Below are positions 56,664 through 64,000 of a stretch of 64,000 nt of DNA, in pieces (within the stretch, counting starts at the first letter, position 1; every line of letters begins with the position of its first letter). The DNA is from C00003060 sp964440795 (lineage in GTDB: Bacteria; Desulfobacterota; Desulfobacteria; Desulfobacterales; C00003060): the NCBI GenBank assembly GCA_964440795.1, contig CAYTTQ010000003.1:17763-81762 (forward strand). Direction: 5' to 3'. The translations under genes and the position numbers were made by a program. The notes beneath the pieces are model-generated. The model was not told where the DNA came from, ran no database searches, and worked only from the letters and a program-made list of their open reading frames with translations.

Positions 56664-57362
56664 ATGGCGGTAAAGAGGCGCATCACGAGAAAGCAATTGC
56701 TGAAAGAACCGGATACATTTATGACGTTTACGGGCAAAGCCGTTGCCTTCTTGACGGCCCATCAAAAACAGATTGGTTACTTGGCGGTAGGTCTCCTCGT
56801 CGCCGTCATTGCCGGGGCGGGATTCTGGTATTTTTCAGGGTTATCGGAAGACAAGGCCTATGCCTTGCTCAACGAGGGGTTGACGCATTACGGTCAGGCC
56901 GGTCCGGATCAGTCGGAGGGCCATTTCAACAAAGTGGCCCGGGAACGGTTACATCAGCTCGTTAGTGAATACGGATCGACAACGGCGGGGAAATTGGGCT
57001 GGAAACTGTATGGGGATGTCGGTTATGAGGCGGGGGAATATGATGCGGCGGTTAAAGCCTACGAAACGGCTCTGAATTCCTTGGCCGACTATAATAGTCT
57101 GTCCCCACTGATTTGGAACAGCCTGGCATATGCTTACGAGGGAAAACAGGATCTGAACGGGGCGATTCAGTGTTGGGAAAAGGTGGCCGGGTTTCCCGGA
57201 ACGGTGGCCAAGTCGGATGCCTATTTCAACCTGGGACGCATGTATGAGCAGCGGATGGACGATGAAAAGGCGGAAGCGGCCTACCGGAAGGTGGTTGAGG
57301 AATTTCCCGATTCCGTGCACGCCGATGTCGCGCGAGCAAAGTTGGGGCGGCTTCATGGGTAA
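56664..57362 (+). CDS. YfgM-like membrane-anchored TPR protein
   Basis: A 232-residue protein with one N-terminal membrane helix (about 37-57; G-Y-L-A-V-G-L-L-V-A-V-I-A-G) and a periplasmic helical repeat region: TPR units from about 100 (Y-G-D-V-G-Y-E-A-G-E-Y) to the end (F-N-L-G-R-M-Y-E-Q). It resembles YfgM/BamD-like ancillary TPR proteins of the envelope. GGAGGG lies upstream of the ATG. It is the gene before the structured RNA. Confidence 0.82.
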   Translation: MAVKRRITRKQLLKEPDTFMTFTGKAVAFLTAHQKQIGYLAVGLLVAVIAGAGFWYFSGLSEDKAYALLNEGLTHYGQAGPDQSEGHFNKVARERLHQLVSEYGSTTAGKLGWKLYGDVGYEAGEYDAAVKAYETALNSLADYNSLSPLIWNSLAYAYEGKQDLNGAIQCWEKVAGFPGTVAKSDAYFNLGRMYEQRMDDEKAEAAYRKVVEEFPDSVHADVARAKLGRLHG

Positions 57363-57401
57363 CGGGGGATAACGGCGGCGGGTTTTTGCTTGACACCCCC
57401 C

Positions 57402-57432
57402 TTGAAATCGGCTATGTGTGCCATCTTATGAT
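57402..57432 (+). promoter_or_regulatory. Promoter of the structured RNA ahead of paaK
   Basis: TTGAAA (57402-57407) and TATGAT (57427-57432), spacing 19; an alternative pair is TTGACA (57390-57395) and TATGTG (57413-57418) at 17. Either would start transcription close to 57420-57440. Confidence 0.5.
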
Positions 57433-57439
57433 AACGTGG

Positions 57440-57630
57440 TGTTTTCTCATTGACTTTAGGAGGCGTTTTTTCAGGGCTGTCGGCTTCTATTTTAAGAGGC
57501 CTGCCCATGGGCCTTCCTAGGTCTGAGGCTGGCTGGTAGATACCAACCATGGGTAGGCGATAAGAAGCACCCCGTGGTTTTTACATAAATCTTGAAAAAG
57601 GCCGTGGGGGGTAGACTCCATGGCTTTTTT
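57440..57630 (+). ncRNA. Structured RNA ending in a terminator, upstream of paaK
   Basis: A transcript of about 190 bases with strong structure. GCCTGCCCATGG (57499-57510) pairs with CCATGGGTAGGC (57547-57558) and, below it, GCTTCT (57483-57488) with AGAAGC (57563-57568). Two small inner hairpins fill the apex. At the end GCCGTGGGG (57601-57609) pairs with CTCCATGGC (57616-57624), followed by six T residues: an intrinsic terminator. Start position is inferred from the promoter. I match no known RNA family. It could be a free small RNA (6S-like by size) or a leader controlling paaK, whose ribosome site lies just after the terminator. Confidence 0.6.
57601..57630 (+). terminator. Intrinsic terminator before paaK
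   Basis: Nine-pair stem (two G-U pairs) with a six-base loop and six T residues. The paaK start is 27 bases further on, so this terminator would end the upstream RNA or attenuate paaK. Confidence 0.7.
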
Positions 57631-57656
57631 CATTTTGTTATGGTGGAGGTGTCCGG

Positions 57657-58958
57657 ATGATTTATGACGAGGAGTTTGAGACGTTACCCAGGGAAGCGAT
57701 TGAAGCGATTCAACTTAAACGGCTTCAGGATCTGGTAGAACGGGTGTATGCCACGGTTCCCTTTTACAAAAAGGCCTTTGATGACAAGGGAATCAAGCCG
57801 GGCGATATACGGGGGGTGGCCGATTTGAACAAGCTGCCCTTCACGATGAAACAGGACCTGCGGGATAATTACCCATTCGGTATGTTCGCCACCCCATTGG
57901 ATAACGTGATTCGCATCCATGCCTCGTCGGGAACCACCGGTAAGCCGACCGTCGTGGGATACACCCGACGAGACATCGATACGTGGTCGGAACTCATGGC
58001 ACGAACACTGTCTGCCGCCGGCGTTCATAGAGGGGATATCGTACACAACGCCTATGGCTATGGGCTGTTTACCGGGGGGCTCGGTTTTCACTACGGTGCG
58101 GAAAGACTCGGCGCGTCGGTCATACCTGTTTCCGGTGGGAACACGAAACGTCAAATCTTGCTCATGAAGGATTTCGGTCCGACCGTATTGACCTGCACGC
58201 CGTCTTATTCCTTACATCTTTTTGACGTGGCCAAGGAGGAAGGGGTCGACTTCAAAGACCTGAAGTTTCGAGTCGGCGTCTTCGGGGCGGAACCCTGGAC
58301 GGAAAATATTCGCAATGAAATGGAAACCAAGCTGGGCTTGGATGCCATGGACATTTACGGCTTAAGCGAGATCATGGGGCCCGGCGTGTCGGTGGAGTGC
58401 CTGGAGGCCAAAAACGGTCTCCACATATTTGAGGATCATTTCATTCCCGAAATCATCGATCCTTCCACCGGAGAGCCGCTGCCGTATGGACAGGTGGGAG
58501 AGTTGGTATTTACCACCCTGACCAAACAGGCCTTCCCCTTGATCCGGTATCGTACTCGAGATCTGTCCGTGATTTACCGGGAGCCCTGTCGGTGTGGTCG
58601 TACGCTGGTGCGAATGGGCCGCATCATGGGCCGTTCGGACGACATGCTGATCATTCGAGGGGTGAACGTGTTTCCCTCTCAAATAGAAAGTGTGTTAATG
58701 AGCCGGGAGGATATTGCGCCCCATTACGTATTGATCGTGGATCGCAAGGAACACATGGATACCCTGGAGGCGGAAGTAGAGATCAAAGAGGAGGCATTCT
58801 CCGACGCGGTGAAAGATCTCCAAAACATCGAGCGTGATATTGAAAAGGACATTAAGGACCTACTGGGTGTGTCGTGTAAGGTTCGGTTGGTGGAACCCAA
58901 GACCATTCAACGCAGTGAAGGCAAGGCGCAACGGGTGATCGACAGGCGAAAGGTTTAG
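57657..58958 (+). CDS. paaK: Phenylacetate-CoA ligase
   Basis: AMP-forming ligase of 433 residues that activates phenylacetate (or other aryl acids) with CoA. Motif S-S-G-T-T-G-K-P-T (about 91-99), Y-G-L-S-E-I-M-G-P-G and Y-R-T-R-D-L are typical. GGAGG lies upstream of the ATG. It is followed after 16 bases by an ACT protein and then Liv transporter genes, the layout seen in anaerobes that oxidise aromatic amino acids, usually with indolepyruvate ferredoxin oxidoreductase; those genes are not visible here. A terminator-ending RNA precedes it. Confidence 0.95.
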   Translation: MIYDEEFETLPREAIEAIQLKRLQDLVERVYATVPFYKKAFDDKGIKPGDIRGVADLNKLPFTMKQDLRDNYPFGMFATPLDNVIRIHASSGTTGKPTVVGYTRRDIDTWSELMARTLSAAGVHRGDIVHNAYGYGLFTGGLGFHYGAERLGASVIPVSGGNTKRQILLMKDFGPTVLTCTPSYSLHLFDVAKEEGVDFKDLKFRVGVFGAEPWTENIRNEMETKLGLDAMDIYGLSEIMGPGVSVECLEAKNGLHIFEDHFIPEIIDPSTGEPLPYGQVGELVFTTLTKQAFPLIRYRTRDLSVIYREPCRCGRTLVRMGRIMGRSDDMLIIRGVNVFPSQIESVLMSREDIAPHYVLIVDRKEHMDTLEAEVEIKEEAFSDAVKDLQNIERDIEKDIKDLLGVSCKVRLVEPKTIQRSEGKAQRVIDRRKV

Positions 58959-58974
58959 ACACAAGGAGGGGGTT

Positions 58975-59406
58975 ATGCGAGTCGAACAAATTTCTATATT
59001 CTTGGAGAACAAAGCGGGGAGATTGGCGGAAGTGACCCGAGTGCTGGCCGAGGCGGGAGTGAACATTCGGGCGCTTTCTCTGGCGGACACGTCGGACTTT
59101 GGTATCTTGCGCCTTATCGTAAACGACAACGACCGCGCCAAAGCGGCTTTGAAAGAAAATGGGTTTACCGTCGGGAAGACGGACGTGGTGGCCGTGGAGG
59201 TGGATGATCGGCCCGGCGGACTGGGCCGTATCTTGAGCATTTTGAGCAAAGAAAAGATCAATGTGGAGTATATGTATGCCTTTGTTCAGCACAGCGGCAA
59301 GGACGCCGTCATCATATTCCGCTTCGACGATATCGATGGCGCGGTGAAACTCTTGACTGAAAACGGTGTAAAAGTGATCCAAGGGAAAACCGTCTATACG
59401 ATGTAG
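58975..59406 (+). CDS. Tandem ACT-domain amino acid-binding protein
   Basis: A 143-residue protein made of two ACT domains (about 3-68 and 72-140; L-E-N-K-A-G-R-L-A-E-V and D-D-R-P-G-G-L-G-R-I). Such proteins sense amino acids. Between paaK and livK, it probably binds an aromatic or branched amino acid and regulates the pathway. The stop lies in a perfect ten-base-pair hairpin (59387-59413) before livK. Confidence 0.88.
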   Translation: MRVEQISIFLENKAGRLAEVTRVLAEAGVNIRALSLADTSDFGILRLIVNDNDRAKAALKENGFTVGKTDVVAVEVDDRPGGLGRILSILSKEKINVEYMYAFVQHSGKDAVIIFRFDDIDGAVKLLTENGVKVIQGKTVYTM

Positions 59407-59413
59407 ACGGTTT
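59387..59413. other. Intercistronic hairpin between the ACT gene and livK
   Basis: AAACCGTCTA (59387-59396) pairs perfectly with TAGACGGTTT (59404-59413) around a seven-base loop; it contains the stop codon of the ACT gene. No T run follows. It may stabilise the downstream part of the message, setting a higher level of the livK product, as is known for binding-protein operons. Confidence 0.55.
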
Positions 59414-59454
59414 GGCAAGTTGCTTTCCAGAAACAAAAAAGGGGGAATGTCATT

Positions 59455-60645
59455 ATGAAGGCAAAAAGCAGTATGGACAAAGGAATCGCGTGCCTGTTGG
59501 TCGTCGGCATGGTCTTGACCTTAATGTGGATATCTCCGCAGGTAGTTTCTGCCGCGGATTCCTACAAGATCGGCGCCGTTTTTTCGGTAACCGGTCGGGC
59601 GTCTTTCTTGGGTGATCCTGAAAAGAAGACGATGGTGATGCTTCAAGAAAAGGTCGACGAGCAGGGGGGGATAAACGGCCATCCTGTGGAAGTGGTTATC
59701 TATGACGACGAGGGAGATTCCACGAAGTGTGCCCTGGCTGTTCGGAAACTGATTACCCGGGACAAGGTCTGCGCCATTATCGGTCCTTCACTTAGCGGGC
59801 TGTCTCTCGCCGTTTTGCCGGAGGCGCAAAAACACAAGGTTCCCATGGTTTCTTGTGCCGCCAGCTATAAAATCGTTACCAAGGACCCGGAAACGGGGGA
59901 ACAGTGGAAATGGGTGTTCAAAACGCCGCAGTCGGACAGTATGGCCGTGGAGTCGATTTACACTCACATGAAAAGCCACGGCCTGTCTAAGATCGCTATC
60001 ATGTCCGCGACCAGCGGGTTTGGTGCGTCCGGTCGCAGCGAGTTGCTGCGTTTGGCACCCGAATATGGAATGGATATCGTGGCCGATGAAAAATATGGGC
60101 CCAAAGACACGGATATGTCCGCCCAGTTGACCAAGATCAAGGGGAAGTCTCCCGAGGCCATCGTGAATTGGTCTATCGGGCCTACCCAGGTGGTGGTGGT
60201 CAGAAACTGGAAGGAACTGGGAATGACCGGGGTGACCTTCTATCAGAGCCACGGCTTTGGGAGTCGTAAAAATATCGAACTGGCCGCCGGTGCCGCCGAA
60301 GGTGTCTACTGTCCCCTCGGTGCGTGCAACATCCCCGATGTGCTCCCGGCGGATCATCCACAAAAGGAAGTCACCGCCGCTTACAAAAAGGCCTACATGG
60401 CCAAGTACGGTGAACCGGTCTCCTCCTTCGGTGGCCACGCATGGGATGCGTTTTCCTTGGTGGTCAATGCTTTGGAAAAGGTCGGGTGTGATAAGGAGAA
60501 GATCCGAGATCACCTGGAAGGTACCACCGGGTTTGTCGGTCAACATGGGGTGTTCAATTTTTCTCCCAAAGACCACAACGGTCTGGATAAGGATGCCTTT
60601 CAAATGGTGGTGGTAAAGGACGGGGACTGGGCACTGGCTGACTAG
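59455..60645 (+). CDS. livK: Branched-chain amino acid-type ABC transporter substrate-binding protein
   Basis: A 396-residue periplasmic protein: signal peptide (about 8-32) and LivK fold (I-G-A-V-F-S-V-T-G-R-A-S-F-L-G, I-I-G-P-S-L-S-G-L-S-L). GGGGGA lies upstream. The position after paaK and ACT makes an aromatic amino acid or aromatic acid a plausible ligand. livH and livM follow. Confidence 0.9.
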   Translation: MKAKSSMDKGIACLLVVGMVLTLMWISPQVVSAADSYKIGAVFSVTGRASFLGDPEKKTMVMLQEKVDEQGGINGHPVEVVIYDDEGDSTKCALAVRKLITRDKVCAIIGPSLSGLSLAVLPEAQKHKVPMVSCAASYKIVTKDPETGEQWKWVFKTPQSDSMAVESIYTHMKSHGLSKIAIMSATSGFGASGRSELLRLAPEYGMDIVADEKYGPKDTDMSAQLTKIKGKSPEAIVNWSIGPTQVVVVRNWKELGMTGVTFYQSHGFGSRKNIELAAGAAEGVYCPLGACNIPDVLPADHPQKEVTAAYKKAYMAKYGEPVSSFGGHAWDAFSLVVNALEKVGCDKEKIRDHLEGTTGFVGQHGVFNFSPKDHNGLDKDAFQMVVVKDGDWALAD

Positions 60646-60696
60646 GGTGTCTCCTTTTTTGTTGGGAGCCTTTAGTATACGAGCCGATCGGTAATC

Positions 60697-61596
60697 ATGG
60701 AAATCACCCTATTTGGTCAAATCATTCAATATGCCGTCACCGGCATCACCATCGGGAGCATTTATGCCATGGTGGCCATCGGATTTAACACCATTTATAA
60801 TGTCACGGAGGCCATCAATTTTGCTCAGGGGGAGTTCGTCATGTTGGGCGGCCTGCTTATGGTCTTTTTTCGGGTCGGCCTTCAAATTCCCACCGTTCTG
60901 TCCATTCCCCTTACCGTCGTGGTGGTGACGGTGGTGGGCATGTTATTGAACCAGTTGGCCATCAAGCCGATTCGTCAACCCTCTGTGCTGTCGATCGTCA
61001 TCGCCACCATTGGAGCCTCTTTTTTTATTCGCGGCATCGCCATGATGATTTGGGGCAAGACGCCCTTTGATCTGCCGCCGTTTTCGGGACGGAATCCGCT
61101 CCCTTTTTTAGGTGCAGTGATTCAGCCCCAGGGATTGTGGGTCATGGGATGCCTGGTGGTTGTGGTGATTGTGCTTACCATTTTCTTTGACCGGACCATC
61201 ACGGGAAAAGCACTCAGGGCCTGTGCGGTGAATCCCAACGCCTCCAGCTTGGTGGGGATCAATGTGCGATTCATGGTGTTGATCTCCTTTGCTTTGAGTG
61301 CGGCGGTAGGGGCCTTGGGCGGGATCGTAATCACCCCCATTTCGCTTATGGAATATGACCGGGGCGCCATGCTGGCCGTCAAAGGATTTTCGGCTTGTGT
61401 ATTGGGCGGTATCGGCAATTTCCCCGGTGCCGTGACCGGCGGACTATTGATCGGACTCATTGAGTCTTTCGGAGCCGGCCTGATATCTTCGGGGTACAAA
61501 GATGTTTTCGCCCTGTTGGTCTTGTTGGCTGTCTTGTTTGTCCGACCCAATGGCCTGTTTGGGAATATAGAGATCAGCAAGATCAAGAAGTTCTAA
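60697..61596 (+). CDS. livH: Branched-chain amino acid-type ABC permease LivH
   Basis: A 299-residue inner-membrane permease with about eight helices. N-terminal G-I-T-I-G-S-I-Y-A-M-V-A-I-G, N-F-A-Q-G-E-F-V-M-L-G, and R-A-C-A-V-N-P-N-A-S-S-L-V-G-I-N are LivH signatures. It pairs with LivM. 20 bases separate it from livM. Confidence 0.93.
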   Translation: MEITLFGQIIQYAVTGITIGSIYAMVAIGFNTIYNVTEAINFAQGEFVMLGGLLMVFFRVGLQIPTVLSIPLTVVVVTVVGMLLNQLAIKPIRQPSVLSIVIATIGASFFIRGIAMMIWGKTPFDLPPFSGRNPLPFLGAVIQPQGLWVMGCLVVVVIVLTIFFDRTITGKALRACAVNPNASSLVGINVRFMVLISFALSAAVGALGGIVITPISLMEYDRGAMLAVKGFSACVLGGIGNFPGAVTGGLLIGLIESFGAGLISSGYKDVFALLVLLAVLFVRPNGLFGNIEISKIKKF

Positions 61597-61616
61597 AGCA
61601 CCTTGCATTAAAACCG

Positions 61617-62630
61617 ATGACCGGACAAAAGCAAACCAAAACAGATAAGACGGGCACTCAGTTGGTCGGCTTCTCGCTGGCCATACTCCTTTTTCCCCTC
61701 TTCGCGCGACAGGTGAGCTTCTTTGAACACTATGTGGACGTGATGGTCTTCGTGGGGATAAACAGCCTTGTCACTATGGGACTGTGCCTGCTTATGGGGT
61801 ACGCCGGACAGATTTCCCTGGGGCATGCGTCGTTTTTCGGTCTGGGCGCCTACATATCAGGCGTGGCCACCACCCGATACGGAATGGACCCATGGGTGTG
61901 TGTGCTTCTGGGTATTTTTGTTTCCGCCGGGGTTGCACTGGTCATCGGGGGGCCTTCACTCAAGCTCCGGGGGCATTACCTGGCCATGGCCACCCTGGCC
62001 TTTTGTATTATCGTGACGACCGTACTTAACGAGAATGTGACCATTACCGGCGGACCGGACGGGTTGGCTTTTATTCCCGGCATAGGTCTGTTTGGATATC
62101 CCCTCGATTCGGTAACCAAGTATTACTACTTTGTATGGGGCGTGGTCCTGGCGGTTCTGATGGTCTGTTTGAACGTGATCCGATCCCGGGTTGGGCACGC
62201 CCTGCGCTCGATCCATGACAGTGAATCGGCCGCCAGTTCGGTCGGGGTGAATGTCGCCAAATACAAGATCCATGTCTTCGTATGGTCTGCCGTCATGGCG
62301 TCTTTTGCAGGGAGTCTTTACGCCCATTATTTAAACTTCATCAATCCCTCGAGTTTCAATCTTTTCGTTTCCATCAAGCTTCTCATCATGATCGTACTGG
62401 GCGGGATGTACAGCCTTTGGGGGGGGGTCGTGGGGGCCATGCTCATTACGTTTCTGGGGTATGAGTGGCTCCATTATTTCGAAGATGCCGAAGTGGTTGT
62501 GTACGGACTGATCGTTTTGGTTATTATTATTTTTATTCCCGGCGGCCTGGCTTCCTTACCGGAAAGGGCAAACCGGTTGTGGGCCGAAAGGGCGGATTCA
62601 TCCCGTCAAAAGGCTAAACGGTTTGTTTAA
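61617..62630 (+). CDS. livM: Branched-chain amino acid-type ABC permease LivM
   Basis: A 337-residue permease: G-Y-A-G-Q-I-S-L-G-H-A-S-F-F-G-L-G-A-Y near residue 62-80, H-D-S-E-S-A-A-S-S-V-G-V-N and G-G-M-Y-S-L-W-G-G-V. It completes the membrane part of the transporter. The next gene is convergent, so the ATPase genes livG and livF, normally next, are absent from this position. Confidence 0.93.
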   Translation: MTGQKQTKTDKTGTQLVGFSLAILLFPLFARQVSFFEHYVDVMVFVGINSLVTMGLCLLMGYAGQISLGHASFFGLGAYISGVATTRYGMDPWVCVLLGIFVSAGVALVIGGPSLKLRGHYLAMATLAFCIIVTTVLNENVTITGGPDGLAFIPGIGLFGYPLDSVTKYYYFVWGVVLAVLMVCLNVIRSRVGHALRSIHDSESAASSVGVNVAKYKIHVFVWSAVMASFAGSLYAHYLNFINPSSFNLFVSIKLLIMIVLGGMYSLWGGVVGAMLITFLGYEWLHYFEDAEVVVYGLIVLVIIIFIPGGLASLPERANRLWAERADSSRQKAKRFV

Positions 62631-62653
62631 TATGGGAGTTCTCCGACAGGTGT

Positions 62654-63700
62654 CTAAAGATCAGGCCAAAAAGAACGCTGAATATCGATTACTTCTTCGA
62701 CCACCGGAGGGGGTGGGACCGCTTCCCACGCCGTCAGCGCCTCCGGGGTGAGAAGACTTTCGCCGCTCAGTTCGTTGAGTACATACGTTGTCGACGTTTG
62801 TAGGCCGGCGAGATGATAACCGCCTTCCAAGGTCAGGGCAAGTCGTCCGGAGCAACAGGAGTCGGCGAGGTCCATCAGCATACGGGTCAAGACACCGTAG
62901 CCCTTTGCGGTCACGTTCATCCCGCCTAAAGGGTCATCGATGTAGGCGTCGAATCCTGCGGATATGAGGATCAGCTCCGGTTCGAAGGATTGGGCGATAG
63001 GTACCAGAACCCGTTTGAATATCCAGAAATAATCTGAGTCTTTCTGACCGGGCGGCAACGGAACATTTACGGTAAACCCTTTGCCCGGCCCCCGCCCAAC
63101 CTCTGTGGCACTGCCGCTGCCCGGATAGTGCGGAAACTGGTGTGTTGAAAAGTAGAGGACATTCGGGTTTTCATAAAACGAATTTTGCGTACCGTTTCCA
63201 TGATGCAGGTCCCAGTCAACAATCAATACCTTCTTCACCGAGTAGGTATGCACGGCATATTCAGCCGCGCAGGCCACGTTGTTGAACAGGCAAAAGCCCA
63301 TGGCCCGGTCTCTTTCCGCATGGTGCCCCGGGGGTCTGACAAAGGCGAACCCGTTGCGTATCCGTCCATCGAATATGGCATCCAACAAAACGAACTGTCC
63401 ACCCACCGCCATCCTTGCCGCTCGGTTCGACCGTGACGTGGTTTGGGTGTCCGGGTCAAGAGAGACTTGGGGTTTGCCTTCAGTCGCAGCTATCCGCTGG
63501 ATATGATGCCTGCTGTGAACCCAGGCCACAGCCTCGTCATCGGCTTCCCGGGGGGCCAAGACCAAGAACCGGTCCTTCATCTCCGGGCTGTCCAGTGCCT
63601 CATGGATAACCTCAAGCCGCCTGGGACTTTCCACGTGGGGATAGTCGGCGAGGTGTTCGGTATAGATGGGATGGCGTATGACACCGGTTTGGATTGGCAT
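62654..63700 (-). CDS. Histone deacetylase-family (AcuC-like) amidohydrolase
   Basis: A 348-residue zinc hydrolase of the arginase/deacetylase fold. H-A-E-R-D-R-A-M-G-F-C-L-F-N-N, D-W-D-L-H-H-G-N-G-T and S-A-G-F-D-A-Y-I-D-D-P-L-G-G provide the active His/Asp and zinc ligands. Bacterial members deacetylate acetyl-CoA synthetase-like enzymes (AcuC) or polyamines, so it could control acyl-CoA ligases such as paaK next door; this is inference. Convergent with livM. Confidence 0.92.
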   Translation of the reverse strand: MPIQTGVIRHPIYTEHLADYPHVESPRRLEVIHEALDSPEMKDRFLVLAPREADDEAVAWVHSRHHIQRIAATEGKPQVSLDPDTQTTSRSNRAARMAVGGQFVLLDAIFDGRIRNGFAFVRPPGHHAERDRAMGFCLFNNVACAAEYAVHTYSVKKVLIVDWDLHHGNGTQNSFYENPNVLYFSTHQFPHYPGSGSATEVGRGPGKGFTVNVPLPPGQKDSDYFWIFKRVLVPIAQSFEPELILISAGFDAYIDDPLGGMNVTAKGYGVLTRMLMDLADSCCSGRLALTLEGGYHLAGLQTSTTYVLNELSGESLLTPEALTAWEAVPPPPVVEEVIDIQRSFWPDL

Positions 63701-63757
63701 GGCGGGATTTCCTTTCTATTTTGAATGCTGCCTCCCGGCACGATTCGGTTTCACCGT

Positions 63758-63880
63758 TCACGACGGGCACAATTTGCCGCCGAATCGTTGGTTTTCCGAC
63801 GCCAATCGTTCCAGATACCGTCGAAACCACCCCTTCTTGGTTTTCTTTTGGTGATTGGCTGCCTGGTCTTCGTCCGACAT
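63758..63880 (-). CDS. Forty-residue basic protein
   Basis: A 40-residue protein from the ATG at 63880, with GGGAGGG eight bases upstream. The core K-K-G-W-F-R-R-Y-L-E-R-L-A is a strongly amphipathic basic helix; one Cys lies near the end. I do not know its family name. Its neat ribosome site and helix support it as a real small protein. The longer frame reaching 63973 begins in the repeat and is not favoured. Confidence 0.55.
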   Translation of the reverse strand: MSDEDQAANHQKKTKKGWFRRYLERLASENQRFGGKLCPS

Positions 63881-63946
63881 GGCTTGTTCCCTCCCCGAAT
63901 GACTGTATGCCCCTATTCTATATGTCTCGGTAAGATCTGTAAAGGG

Positions 63947-63972
63947 TAAGGGTTCGCGCAAAAATAACTTCA
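63947..63972 (-). repeat. 26-base repeat encoding K-L-F-L-R-E-P-L, copy 2
   Basis: Second copy of the element at 8925-8950, in the same orientation, differing at three silent third positions. It lies at the right end of the window beside the 40-residue gene. Its wider context runs off the window. Confidence 0.6.
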
Positions 63973-64000
63973 CAGAATGGGCGCTCGGATTTGGTTCGGA

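Noticed and set aside
60646..60696. Weak GG...CTCC / GGAG...CC hairpin after livK
   Set aside because: The stem is short and interrupted; not enough for a terminator call.

Overview
The window is one dense stretch of a Gram-negative, flagellated, apparently anaerobic bacterium, most likely a member of the Desulfobacterota (the former Deltaproteobacteria). Signs of this are a YedF-type selenium/sulfur-relay protein, a DUF3786 protein, an archaeal-type phosphoglycerate mutase, a sulfide-type Thi4, a three-gene succinate dehydrogenase/fumarate reductase with a fused membrane anchor, phenylacetate-CoA ligase beside an ACT protein and Liv transporter genes, and several MinD/FlhG-like ATPases and PilZ proteins. 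This assignment is inferred from gene content only. Start codons are often TTG or GTG, and two genes seem to start at AUU or AUC.

Layout. 1-2.1 kb: the end of a PpiD/SurA-like periplasmic foldase, hypA and a small membrane protein. 2.1-6.8 kb: a periplasmic ligand-binding protein overlapping a large hybrid histidine kinase (a TorT/TorS-like arrangement). 6.8-8.9 kb: an AT-rich insert of three unrecognised overlapping genes next to tRNA-Val(GAC). 9-13.9 kb: leuL-leuA with a leucine attenuator, two periplasmic proteins of unknown role, and pgsA. 14-18.6 kb: thi4, an M24 peptidase and priA. 18.7-23.6 kb: three metallo-beta-lactamase-fold enzymes around glnS, and a DUF3786 gene. 23.7-28.4 kb: DUF3047, Yip1, HTH/zinc-ribbon and AmpG-like genes, then a MshEN-MinD fusion. 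28.5-33 kb: an SsuA/NMT1-like binding protein without a signal peptide, then sdhB, sdhA and the fused sdhCD.

33.4-37.7 kb is the most intriguing part. A four-gene operon encodes an AMIN-domain membrane protein, an acidic coiled-coil protein, a TPR/cNMP-like/PilZ protein and a MinD/FlhG-like ATPase; a free PilZ protein is encoded convergently. It looks like an undescribed c-di-GMP-responsive polar or envelope positioning module. 38-47.6 kb: yedF, a small membrane protein, a TIM-barrel isomerase, an aPGM, aspS, hisS and trkH/trkA. 47.8-54.5 kb: a B12-type radical SAM protein, a SPASM-like/TPR protein, rnc, an Elp3-like radical SAM protein, an MFS transporter and yqgE. 54.5-56.4 kb: motA-motB-pilZ, a flagellar stator with a likely c-di-GMP effector.

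56.6-62.6 kb: a YfgM-like TPR protein, a structured RNA ending in a terminator just before paaK, then paaK, an ACT protein, livK, livH and livM for aromatic or branched-chain amino acid (or aromatic acid) use; livG and livF are absent here. 62.6-64 kb: an AcuC-like deacetylase and a 40-residue protein. A 26-base sequence encoding K-L-F-L-R-E-P-L occurs beside the tRNA and again at the right edge of the window. No CRISPR array, rRNA or intact insertion sequence was seen.
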